This document shows, one piece after another, positions 1 to 5,188 of a stretch of 5,188 bases of DNA; the stretch's first letter is position 1; each line of letters begins with the position of its first letter. The notes under the pieces were generated by a model. The model had not been told where the DNA came from, did not search any database, and saw only the letters and a program-made list of their open reading frames with translations. The stretch spans positions 1 through 5,188 of the forward strand of contig CAYVUV010000166.1 in assembly GCA_964455095.1 (NCBI GenBank), given 5' to 3'. The translations under genes were made by a program, and so were the position numbers. The DNA is from CAYVUV01 sp964455095 (GTDB lineage: Bacteria; Desulfobacterota; Binatia; HRBIN30; CADEER01).

Positions 1-1
1 C

Positions 2-610
2 GGCCTCGGCCTGCCCCCGCTGTCGGCGCCGGCGCTGCTGACCCGCCTGCGCGAGCGCGCGGCGCACTGGGCCGAGACGCGCCCGGAATGGGCGCTGGCC
101 GACAACGCCGCATTCGTCGCTGCACCGCGCGCGCGCACGCAGGGCGCGAACCTCGGCGGCCGCGTCTTCCTGCACGACTACGACCACCGGCTCGACGCCG
201 ACCGCAGCGTGCTCACGCTGATCCTGACCGCGCCGGTCGTCGTCGCCCACTGGATCAACTTGCAGTACCTCGCCTCGAGCGTCGATCCGCAGCGCCAGGG
301 CGCCGGCAACAAGCTGCTGCACAACGTGGTCGGCGGCGGCATCGGCGTGTTCGAAGGCAACGGCGGCGACCTGCGCATCGGCCTGCCGTGGCAGTCGGTG
401 CACGACGGCGAGCGGCTGCGTCACACGCCGCGTCGGCTGTCGGTCTTTGTCGAGGCGCCGCGCGAGGCGATCGATGCCGTGATCGCCGCGCACGAGACGG
501 TGCGATGGTTGGTCGACCATGGGTGGCTGCACCTGCTGGCGATCGAGGGCGACGCGGTGCCGGTCTTTCACCGGCGGTGCCGCGGCGGCGGTTGGGAGAG
601 GGCGGACTGA
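2..610 (+). CDS. dabA: DabA-family inorganic carbon transporter subunit, C-terminal part (5' end outside window)
   Basis: This is the last 202 residues of a DabA protein (formerly DUF2309/UPF0753). The frame is open from base 2 with no true start inside, and ends at TGA 608-610. Family landmarks visible in order are: a WAETRPEWALADNAAF block at fragment residues 23-38 with APR following; RVFLHDYD at 54-61; a hydrophobic strand leading to HWINLQY at 83-89; then the glycine-rich HNVVGGGIGVFEGNGGDLR block at 107-125, followed by IGLPWQSV. In characterised members DabA is a peripheral, beta-carbonic-anhydrase-like zinc protein. It works with the membrane subunit DabB (NuoL/ND5-like) to take up CO2/bicarbonate using the cation gradient. 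The zinc ligands lie further upstream in the family and cannot be checked here, and dabB is not in the window. Full-length members are roughly 800-1000 residues, so about three quarters of the gene lies to the left. The family call is firm; transport activity is inferred. Confidence 0.93.
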   Translation, partial: GLGLPPLSAPALLTRLRERAAHWAETRPEWALADNAAFVAAPRARTQGANLGGRVFLHDYDHRLDADRSVLTLILTAPVVVAHWINLQYLASSVDPQRQGAGNKLLHNVVGGGIGVFEGNGGDLRIGLPWQSVHDGERLRHTPRRLSVFVEAPREAIDAVIAAHETVRWLVDHGWLHLLAIEGDAVPVFHRRCRGGGWERAD

Positions 611-629
611 CGCCGGCGGGATCGCCCGA

Positions 630-1397
630 TCAAAGCTTCGGCGCCCTCCCCTTGCTCTCGCGCAACTTGCGGGCCGCATCTTCCCTCGCCTGCACCTCGC
701 GATTCGCGGCCTCGTTCGAGGCCGCATACGCGGGCACGTCGATCAGGACCGCGTAGTAGTTGCTGATGACCCCGCCGTTCGAACCGAGCACGTAGTGCAG
801 GCGCGATGCGCAGGTGGTCAGGTCGGCAGGCACGAGCTTGCGCTGTCGCCACAGGTCGAGCAGGAAGCCGAGGTCCTCGCGACCGCTGGGCCGGAACGCC
901 GGAAATCCGGGCCGATCCGGTGGCCGCACGATGCAGTTAGGTCGCCCCGCCGGGAAGTCCCAGGCGAGATGCGCGCCCCCGGGGGAAACCGCGGTCGGTG
1001 CCCCGTATTTCTGCCCGAGTGCCGCTACGTACTGCTGCAACGTGGGCGGGTTCCCGTTGATCCGTTCGTCGCGCTCGATTGCCCAGACCCTCCCTCCCTT
1101 GGGCGGCGGAGTGAAGTAGACGACCAGTTCCGGCCGGGTCGAGGCTCCCGAACCCGCCACGATGCGCGACAGGAAGGCATCCGTCTGGAACTGCTGGACG
1201 CCGTCGGAGTACGGGAAGGCACTCTGCACCGAAGTGATCTTCAGGGCGCCGTTGTAGGCCGTGATGGCGCTGACCACCTCACGCTCGGTCATGCCGAGCT
1301 TCAGTCCGACGATGTCGAACGACGGCTGCTGGGCATGGACGCTGCCGGCAAGCAAGAGCGAACACACCGAAAGGATCGGAAGAAACCTGCGGATCAT
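630..1397 (-). CDS. Exported protein of unknown function with Sec signal peptide
   Basis: A 255-residue protein I cannot assign to a named family. The ATG at 1397 is chosen because AAGGAG lies 9 bases upstream and a textbook signal peptide follows: basic MIRRF, a hydrophobic core to about residue 18, and a signal peptidase I site at SVHA-QQ (cleavage after residue 22). An in-frame extension to 1520 is possible but reads as low-complexity Arg/Gly-rich noise. The mature part opens with FDIVGLKLGMTEREVVSAI (28-46), a pattern seen in many small periplasmic proteins and loosely like the start of SmpA/BamE-type domains. The middle (about 118-148) has a YVAALGQKYGAP segment and a WDF strand. There are two mature cysteines, C155 and C196, which could pair in the periplasm. 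The C-terminus (about 226-250) is charged, Ala-rich and probably helical. The gene converges on dabA with 19 bases between stop codons and is divergent from the LuxR-type gene. That it is a real, exported protein is well supported; its function is unknown. Confidence 0.85.
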   Translation of the reverse strand: MIRRFLPILSVCSLLLAGSVHAQQPSFDIVGLKLGMTEREVVSAITAYNGALKITSVQSAFPYSDGVQQFQTDAFLSRIVAGSGASTRPELVVYFTPPPKGGRVWAIERDERINGNPPTLQQYVAALGQKYGAPTAVSPGGAHLAWDFPAGRPNCIVRPPDRPGFPAFRPSGREDLGFLLDLWRQRKLVPADLTTCASRLHYVLGSNGGVISNYYAVLIDVPAYAASNEAANREVQAREDAARKLRESKGRAPKL

Positions 1398-1406
1398 TGA
1401 ATACTT

Positions 1407-1412
1407 CTCCTT
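1407..1412 (-). promoter_or_regulatory. Ribosome binding site of the exported-protein gene
   Basis: Read on the minus strand this is AAGGAG, nine bases ahead of the ATG at 1395-1397. It settles the start of the signal-peptide protein, since no comparable site precedes the longer in-frame start at 1520. Confidence 0.8.
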
Positions 1413-1501
1413 CGTTCGATCGTCGCGGCGACCGCGATCTTCCCGGCGGCCGCTGCGCCCGGACGATGCCTTCGCCCGCCATTCCGACGGATCGCCGCCC
1501 G

Positions 1502-1534
1502 GCCTGTCCGTGCCCGGCACACGGTCGGACAGGC
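1502..1534. repeat. 9-bp perfect inverted repeat, possible operator or hairpin
   Basis: GCCTGTCCG at 1502-1510 is matched exactly by its reverse complement CGGACAGGC at 1526-1534, across a 15-base spacer. The spacer itself can pair TGC (1511-1513) with GCA (1517-1519), extending a possible RNA stem. It sits about 105 bases upstream of the minus-strand start and over 200 bases upstream of the regulator's preferred start. It could be a dyad operator, for instance for the adjacent regulator, or a leader hairpin. Its role is inference; the symmetry is directly visible. Confidence 0.55.
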
Positions 1535-1624
1535 GTCGGCGGCGGCCCCGTCCGTCCGGGGTCCCGAGTCTCCACGCGTGGGGCGCACCCGGCCCGAAGC
1601 TAACCTGGCGCCGGGGCCGACGTC

Positions 1625-1663
1625 GTCCCTCAAACAGGGGACAAGGCGCGCTGCCGCAGCGCG
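1625..1663. repeat. Two tandem hairpins upstream of the LuxR-type gene
   Basis: The first hairpin pairs GTCCC (1625-1629) with GGGAC (1638-1642), plus a possible T-G pair, around a CAAACA-type loop. Four bases later CGCGCTG (1647-1653) pairs perfectly with CAGCGCG (1657-1663) across a CCG loop. Only CCTCTTC follows, so there is no proper T-tract and an intrinsic terminator is doubtful. If transcription of the regulator starts upstream of 1625, both would lie in its leader. High GC raises the chance of accidental stems. Confidence 0.4.
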
Positions 1664-1742
1664 GGCCTCTTCAGGCAGAATGATTTCGGCCCGATCCGGA
1701 TGCGCGGGCATCCGGGGCATATCAGAGACCTGTGACACGACC

Positions 1743-2885
1743 GTGCAGCCAACCGACTTCGACGAACCCCGGCTCTCGCGACTGATCGGGCATCTATACG
1801 ACGCGGCGCTCGACGAGACCCTCTGGCCGGGAACGGCGACCCGGATCGCCCAGGTACTCGGTTCCGAGAGCGCCGTCGTGAAGTTGCACCACGACGATGC
1901 CCGGGTGAGCCTGCTCGAGTGCACCGACAACCTCGTCGTCTCCGAACGACAGCGGGCATGGGCCGACGAGTGGCACCGCAGGGATCTCTGGGTCGAGCGT
2001 TCGGTCGCCTGCGGGATGTCGCGCGTGATCACCGACGAGGACCTGGTGACGCCCGAAGAGCAGGAACGCAGCGGCTTCTACCAGGAGTGGCTGCGTCACC
2101 TCGCCATCCATCACCTCCTGGGTGCGGTGTTTCCGGCCGTCGACGGCGCTGTCGGCGTGCTGGGGATCCATCGTTCACGCCGTGCCGGCCCCTACACGCA
2201 CGCGCAGCGACGTCTGGCGAGCGCTCTGCTGCCTCATCTGCAGCGAGCACTGCGACTCGGGCAGCGACTCGCCGCGGCTTCCCGCAGCGATGCGGCCGCA
2301 CTGCAGGCGCTCGACCGTCTCGACTCGGGCGTCCTGGTCGTCGACGGTTCCTGCCGGATCGTCTGCGCGAGCGCGGTGGCTGAGCGCTTGCTGCGCGAGA
2401 ACGAGGAACTCGGCGTCGTCGGCGGATGTCTGGTCCTGCGGCCACCCGCGCTCCAGAACCGGTTGCTGTCGCTCGTCGACGCCGCGCTGAACACCGCGCG
2501 CGGCAGGGTGTCCTGGTCCGCAGCGGCCCTCTCCGTCCCGCGCGCGCATCGCGTGCCGCTGGCGATCGAGGTCGCTCCCCTGCGCCCCTCCGAGAGCCGC
2601 TTCGGGGACGAGCGCCCGCGCGCGCTGCTCTTCGTTCTGGACCCGGAAGCTCCCGTCGCGGTGGAACGCTTGCGCGAACTCTTCGGCCTGACGCCCGCCG
2701 AGGGGACCGTCGCCGCTGCCCTCGTGCGGGGCGGCTCGCTCGACGACATCGCGGTGCAGATGGGCATCGGCCTCGCGACGGTCCGCACCCACCTCAAGCG
2801 CATCCTCGCCAAGACCGGTACGCACCGGCAAGCGCAGGCGGTGGCCTTGATGGCGCGCAGCAGCGCCTTGAACCCGGGCGCGTAG
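1743..2885 (+). CDS. LuxR-type transcriptional regulator with GAF-like sensory region
   Basis: A DNA-binding regulator of about 380 residues. The C-terminal LuxR/GerE helix-turn-helix spans residues 310-373: the LTPAE motif at 316-320, then a first helix, the GGSLDDIAVQMGIG turn region (330-343) and the recognition helix TVRTHLKRILAKTGTHRQAQ (346-365). The N-terminal half (about 10-170) begins with RLIGHLYDAALDETLWPG, an opening common in regulators of this type, and looks GAF-like. The middle (about 200-290) resembles a PAS-like segment. There is no receiver aspartate domain and no clear AHL-binding signature, so the ligand is unknown. GTG 1743 is preferred because family-like sequence begins just after it. 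ATG 1680 (401 residues) and GTG 1578 (435) are in frame, and none of the three has a strong ribosome binding site. It is divergent from the exported-protein gene and 55 bases upstream of the small lipoprotein gene, both plausible targets. Regulator class is firm; targets are inferred. Confidence 0.87.
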   Translation: MQPTDFDEPRLSRLIGHLYDAALDETLWPGTATRIAQVLGSESAVVKLHHDDARVSLLECTDNLVVSERQRAWADEWHRRDLWVERSVACGMSRVITDEDLVTPEEQERSGFYQEWLRHLAIHHLLGAVFPAVDGAVGVLGIHRSRRAGPYTHAQRRLASALLPHLQRALRLGQRLAAASRSDAAALQALDRLDSGVLVVDGSCRIVCASAVAERLLRENEELGVVGGCLVLRPPALQNRLLSLVDAALNTARGRVSWSAAALSVPRAHRVPLAIEVAPLRPSESRFGDERPRALLFVLDPEAPVAVERLRELFGLTPAEGTVAAALVRGGSLDDIAVQMGIGLATVRTHLKRILAKTGTHRQAQAVALMARSSALNPGA

Positions 2886-2927
2886 CGACGACGCCGGGTC
2901 CGCGCTTCCCCGCCATCCGATCGCCCC

Positions 2928-2931
2928 AAGG
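2928..2931 (+). promoter_or_regulatory. Ribosome binding site of the small exported protein
   Basis: AAGG nine bases before the ATG at 2941. It is short but correctly placed, and supports this start over later in-frame codons. Confidence 0.5.
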
Positions 2932-2940
2932 TTTTCGAGC

Positions 2941-3423
2941 ATGCCCGGCCTTCCTCGCGAACTCTGGCTTTGTCTCGCCGTTGCAGGCTGCAGTGTCGGC
3001 GTCGGCGGGCCACTCGCCACGCCGGCCGCGTCCCTCGAGGGGCCGCTGCGCGCTGCCGACCTGAAGTTGCAGCGGGGGTTCTACGTCGCCAGCGACACGG
3101 CCTGCGGCCAGGCGTCGAATGCGACGCTCGCACTGCTGCACCGGGAGGGCCTCAACGCCGCACGCGAGGACTGCGTGTTCGGCGAGGTGAAGAGGCTCGG
3201 TGACGGGCGCTACCGCGTTACCGAACAGTGCAGCGAGATCGGCACCGGCGAATCGGCGCGGTATGTCGTCGAGTGGCAGATGCTGTCGACCTGGTCATTC
3301 CGGAGAAGGCTCGAGAACGGAACCGTGATGGAGATGCGCTGGTGCGAGCAGTCGACGCTGCCGGAGGCGTGGCGCGACATCGACCTCGGCGAAGCGATCG
3401 AACGTCGCGCGCACGGGCGGTGA
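2941..3423 (+). CDS. Small exported protein, probable lipoprotein, unknown function
   Basis: A 160-residue protein of no family I can name. The N-terminus has a short hydrophobic stretch (LWLCLAVAG, 8-16) ending in VAGC, which fits a lipobox with C17 as the lipidated residue. The n-region is weakly basic and contains a Glu, so an ordinary signal peptide cut near residue 31 is the alternative. The mature part has four cysteines (55, 78, 97, 135), an even number consistent with two disulfides. Visible segments are GFYVASDTACG (46-56), a helix around 60-75, YRVTEQC (91-97) and an amphipathic strand region to about 137. The residue pattern looks like a small beta-rich periplasmic domain. The gene begins 55 bases after the regulator in the same direction, with no evident terminator between, so co-transcription is plausible. 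It ends 11 bases from the convergent oxidoreductase stop. Good coding character and a placed Shine-Dalgarno make it a real gene; its role is unknown. Confidence 0.75.
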   Translation: MPGLPRELWLCLAVAGCSVGVGGPLATPAASLEGPLRAADLKLQRGFYVASDTACGQASNATLALLHREGLNAAREDCVFGEVKRLGDGRYRVTEQCSEIGTGESARYVVEWQMLSTWSFRRRLENGTVMEMRWCEQSTLPEAWRDIDLGEAIERRAHGR

Positions 3424-3438
3424 GCCGGGCCCGCTCAC
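3420..3438. terminator. Hairpin spanning both convergent stop codons
   Basis: GTGAGC (3420-3425) pairs perfectly with GCTCAC (3433-3438) around the loop CGGGCCC. The plus-strand stop (3421-3423) lies in the left arm and the minus-strand stop (3435-3437) in the right arm. It could slow or end transcription from both directions, but neither side is followed by a T-tract, so a classical intrinsic terminator is not shown. Confidence 0.4.
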
Positions 3439-4655
3439 TCCTCGATCGCGAAACTCAGCCCTGCGCGTTGCTGCAGCCGTCGCACCAGCGGCATGCCCAG
3501 CGCTGCGCCGGCGGTCCACACGCCGCCCCCTGTCATCGCGCGGTCGATCTCGGTGCCGAGGCACAGCGCGCTTTCGGCCACGAGCTTGCAGGTCGAGCCG
3601 TAGCCGGGGTCGCGGTCGCCCTTGACCGTCGCGCGCAGCCGCTGCCCCTTTTCCGTGTCGCCGATGAACGCCACCTCGTAGCGGCCGCTCTCGCGCTGCT
3701 GCGGCGTGGGCCCCTGGCCGGGCTTCGGCAACGCAAAGCGGCGCAGCAGTTCGCGCGTGGGGCCCCAGCCGAGGAGCGCCATCTGCACCCGCGAATTGCG
3801 CGCCAGCGCTCGTGCACGGCGCGCGCCGCGCTCGCCGTCGCCGGTCAGGATGCGCTCGTCGTAGACGAAGTCGCGACCCCAGGGATGACCGCGCAGCGCG
3901 TTCGTGCGGTGGACGTTCTTGGTGTTGATCGCCGCCATCACGAACGGAGCGGTCCAGGAGTGCGCCGCGTCGTCGTAGGCCGCGGAGTCGCCCTCGGGCT
4001 GTGCCGGGCCGCGGAACCCGGGCGTCAGCGCGAACGGGTCGGCCATGACGCGCGCCAGATCACCGTCCCGCCTCGCCGCCTCGATGGTCGCCAGCGCGCT
4101 GGCGATCGTGCCGCCGGAGAAGGTGCCCTTCATGACGCGCACGCGGCCGCGCACGCGCGTGAGCGGCGCGCCGAAGCGGCGCATCGCTTCGTCCTGCAGG
4201 AACAGCACGCCGAGGTCGAACGGAATCGAATCGAAGCCGCACGAGAACACGATGCGCGCACCGCTGGTCCGGGCGGGCGCGTCGTACTGCGCGATCATCC
4301 GCGCCATCCAGGCTGGTTCGCCGCAGAGGTCGACGTAGTCGGTGCCGGCCTGCGCGCAAGCGCGGGCGAGTGGTTCGCCGTGCAGCTGGTAAGGCCCGAC
4401 CGTGCTGAGCACCGTCCTGGCCCGCGGCACCAGTGCCGCCAGCGCCGCAGGGTCCGATGCGTCGGCCTGCAGTAGCGGCAACGCCTGCGGCGCACCGATG
4501 TCGCGGCGCGTGGCCGCCAGCTTGTCCGGGTTGCGTCCGGCCATGGCCCAGGTCAGCGCGCCGCCAACGCCATGGGTCTCGAGCAGGTACTGCGCCACGA
4601 GCCGGCCGGTGAAGCCGGTGGCGCCGAAGACGATCAGGTCGAAGGTCTTGTTCAT
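3435..4655 (-). CDS. Saccharopine dehydrogenase-like NAD(P)-binding oxidoreductase
   Basis: A 406-residue protein of the saccharopine dehydrogenase/trans-acting enoyl reductase group (Sacchrp_dh_NADP domain). It has an N-terminal Rossmann fold with the dinucleotide loop GATGFTG at residues 11-17 right after the first strand (DLIVF), and AGRNPDKL at 39-46, where cofactor phosphate or ribose is usually read. Further landmarks are STVGPYQLHGE (84-94), DYVDLCGE (106-113), CGFDSIPFDLG (139-149) and KGTFSGGT (176-183). A C-terminal Gly/Ala-rich segment GGVWTAGAALGMPLVRRL runs 377-394. Length fits the family (about 390-430). Relatives include mycobacterial trans-acting enoyl reductases acting in lipid synthesis and the eukaryotic protein SCCPDH. 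Most bacterial members have no known substrate, and true lysine-pathway activity is unlikely. ATG 4655 is chosen because the fold starts at once; GTG 4670 adds five residues. No clear ribosome binding site is seen. No lipid or polyketide genes are adjacent, so the pathway is undetermined. Confidence 0.9.
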   Translation of the reverse strand: MNKTFDLIVFGATGFTGRLVAQYLLETHGVGGALTWAMAGRNPDKLAATRRDIGAPQALPLLQADASDPAALAALVPRARTVLSTVGPYQLHGEPLARACAQAGTDYVDLCGEPAWMARMIAQYDAPARTSGARIVFSCGFDSIPFDLGVLFLQDEAMRRFGAPLTRVRGRVRVMKGTFSGGTIASALATIEAARRDGDLARVMADPFALTPGFRGPAQPEGDSAAYDDAAHSWTAPFVMAAINTKNVHRTNALRGHPWGRDFVYDERILTGDGERGARRARALARNSRVQMALLGWGPTRELLRRFALPKPGQGPTPQQRESGRYEVAFIGDTEKGQRLRATVKGDRDPGYGSTCKLVAESALCLGTEIDRAMTGGGVWTAGAALGMPLVRRLQQRAGLSFAIEE

Positions 4656-4793
4656 GGCGCATCGTCGCACGCTTTGTCGGTGTGACGAGATTGCAGGACT
4701 GGATGTGCTCGCCGCCCCCGGGCAAGGCGAATCCCCTCACGCGCAACATCGAGAGCGGGCGATCACGCCGAAACTGGCTGGGCATGGTTCGAA

Positions 4794-4798
4794 CCTCC
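4794..4798 (-). promoter_or_regulatory. Strong Shine-Dalgarno before an out-of-frame ATG
   Basis: On the minus strand GGAGG stands eight bases before ATG 4785-4783. The frame opened there is +1 relative to the oxidoreductase and runs on into it as a shadow frame to about 4060. The encoded start (MPSQFRRDRPLSM) matches nothing I recognise. It may be a short upstream reading frame, the relic of another gene's start, or chance. It lies 130 bases ahead of the oxidoreductase start, which itself lacks a good ribosome binding site. Confidence 0.3.
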
Positions 4799-4834
4799 AG
4801 CGGCAGTTCACGCGATGTCGGCCCCGTCAGTAGA

Positions 4835-4847
4835 CAGTTCTGAACTG
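4835..4847. repeat. 13-bp palindrome at the edge of the IS remnant
   Basis: CAGTTC-T-GAACTG is a perfect inverted repeat around one central base. A further direct copy of CAGTTC lies at 4804-4809. The palindrome straddles the proposed element end at 4841. It may mark the insertion or deletion junction; a protein-binding role is not supported by anything else nearby. Confidence 0.45.
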
Positions 4848-5188
4848 GAGCGGTGCCCCTTCGGCGTCCCTTTCCCATTGTCCGTGGGCTTTCCGGGCCT
4901 TGTGAAGTCCAGCAGCACACCGTTCTCCCACGCCCACTGATCGAGCGCCCGCGACGTGAACTCGGTGCCGTGATCGACGGTGATTGAACGTGGCAGCGCT
5001 CGGTTTCGCGCGACCCGCGACAGGGCGGCCGCGACGCTCTCACCGGTGAGCCGAAAACCCGCCTCCAGCAACACACTCTCGCGACTCCAGTTGTCGACGA
5101 CCGTGAGCACCCGGAACGCCCGCCCATCGACGAGCTGGTCATGCACGAAGTCCATGCTCCAGCGCTCCCCGAGCGCCGTCGGCTTGGG
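4841..5188 (-). mobile_element. IS3-family insertion sequence remnant (right edge open)
   Basis: The transposase fragment marks an insertion sequence whose homology is certain from about 4877 to the window edge. A possible element end is TGAACTGGAGCGGTGCCCC, read on the plus strand from 4841: it begins with TGA and is rich in C runs, as many IS3-family terminal repeats are. If this is the true terminal repeat, the element suffered an internal deletion joining the middle of orfB to its end. If not, it was cut by another event near 4876. The opposite end is outside the window, so the terminal repeat cannot be verified. Confidence 0.6.

Larger units (their letters stand above)
1398..1742. other. 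Divergent intergenic region, GC-rich, with several inverted repeats
   Basis: About 345 bases separate the start of the minus-strand exported protein from the preferred GTG start of the LuxR-type gene. Both promoters should lie here, but I see no convincing -35/-10 pair for either. It carries inverted repeats at 1418-1439 (GATC and GCGG arms, 3-base bulge, CGA loop), 1502-1534, 1544-1563, 1625-1642 and 1647-1663. The frame of the regulator is open back to GTG 1578, so the right half would be coding if that start or ATG 1680 were used. The residues it would encode look non-conserved and Arg/Ala-rich, which argues against it. No RNA family was recognised. Confidence 0.6.
4808..5188 (-). pseudogene. 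IS3-family transposase (OrfB) fragment, C-terminus lost, runs off right edge
   Basis: The frame is open to the right edge: 11 codons precede the internal ATG at 5155, reading PKPTALGERWS and then MDFVHDQL, which is the usual IS3 OrfB text, so the ATG is not the real start. Counted from that Met, the rve/DDE integrase core shows the first catalytic Asp at residue 2 (SMDFVHDQL), then RVLTVVDNWSRES (16-28), the second catalytic Asp at 61 (TVDHGTEFTSRALD, usually DNGPEF), and FTRPGKPTDN (84-93). Homology stops there. Family members continue with a short run to the third catalytic residue (the ESFNG region), but here 22 unrelated codons lead to TGA 4808. The protein therefore lacks the DDE glutamate and its C-terminal part and should be inactive. 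In intact elements OrfB is made as an OrfAB fusion by -1 frameshifting; OrfA would lie to the right, outside the window. Confidence 0.88.

Noticed and set aside
611..632. Possible terminator between dabA and the convergent exported-protein gene (CGGG-ATCG-CCCG)
   Set aside because: The stem is only four base pairs with no T-tract on either side, too weak to call.
519..1400. Plus-strand open frame antisense to the exported protein
   Set aside because: The minus strand has a signal peptide, a Shine-Dalgarno and balanced composition; this frame has none and also overlaps the end of dabA.
1578..1742. N-terminal extension of the LuxR-type regulator from GTG 1578 or ATG 1680
   Set aside because: There is no good ribosome binding site and the residues are Arg/Ala/Gly-rich. 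Family-like sequence begins only around the LIGHLYDAALD segment just after GTG 1743. ATG 1680 remains a possible alternative.
2175..3133. Minus-strand open frames opposite the LuxR-type regulator
   Set aside because: The regulator frame carries a textbook helix-turn-helix; the antisense products are compositionally biased and featureless.
3228..4475. Long plus-strand open frame of 415 codons antisense to the oxidoreductase
   Set aside because: The opposite strand encodes a clear Rossmann-fold enzyme with ordered family motifs. The plus-strand product is Arg/Ala/His-rich low-complexity sequence typical of GC-rich antisense frames.
4780..4800. GGTTCGAACC, resembling a tRNA T-loop or an attachment site in a tRNA 3' end
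   Set aside because: The flanking bases do not form a T-stem (a mismatch two pairs in), and no anticodon arm or acceptor stem is present. It is a short palindrome only.
4060..5142. Long minus-strand open frame across the oxidoreductase start and the IS fragment
   Set aside because: It is a +1 shadow of two real genes. Its translation is Arg-rich with no conserved motif, and it crosses an IS boundary. Only the Shine-Dalgarno/ATG inside it was kept as an observation.

Overview
The window is about 5.2 kb of very GC-rich, densely coding bacterial chromosome. Codon use is strongly G/C-ending. The gene types suggest a high-GC Gram-negative bacterium, most likely a beta- or gammaproteobacterium: a DabA-type carbon-uptake protein, an exported protein with a Sec signal, a likely lipoprotein, a GAF-like LuxR regulator and an IS3-family element. 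No rRNA or other marker is present, so the taxonomic placement is inference.

Layout, left to right: (1) the last 202 codons of a dabA gene (+), cut by the left edge, encoding the C-terminus of the inorganic-carbon transporter subunit DabA. (2) A convergent gene (-) 19 bases away, encoding a 255-residue exported protein of unknown function with a clear signal peptide and a good Shine-Dalgarno. (3) A divergent, gene-free region of about 345 bases (1398-1742) with no convincing promoter but several inverted repeats, including a 9-bp perfect one. (4) A LuxR-type regulator (+) of about 380 residues with a C-terminal helix-turn-helix. (5) After 55 bases, a small exported or lipid-anchored protein (+) with four cysteines in its mature part, possibly co-transcribed with the regulator. 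(6) A convergent gene (-) for a saccharopine-dehydrogenase-like, NAD(P)-binding putative oxidoreductase (406 residues). The two stop codons here lie in opposite arms of one short hairpin. (7) A 152-base spacer with a strong but out-of-frame Shine-Dalgarno/ATG pair. (8) A broken IS3-family transposase (-) running off the right edge. It has lost its C-terminal part, including the third catalytic acidic residue.

The genes do not form an obvious single pathway. The region reads as ordinary chromosomal housekeeping and accessory genes in alternating orientation, with a decayed insertion sequence at one end. I saw no CRISPR array, tRNA, rRNA, toxin-antitoxin pair or defence system, and nothing that amounts to a clearly new biological system. 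The most useful things to follow up are the inverted repeats between the divergent genes, the regulator/lipoprotein pair, the shared stop-codon hairpin and the truncated transposase junction.
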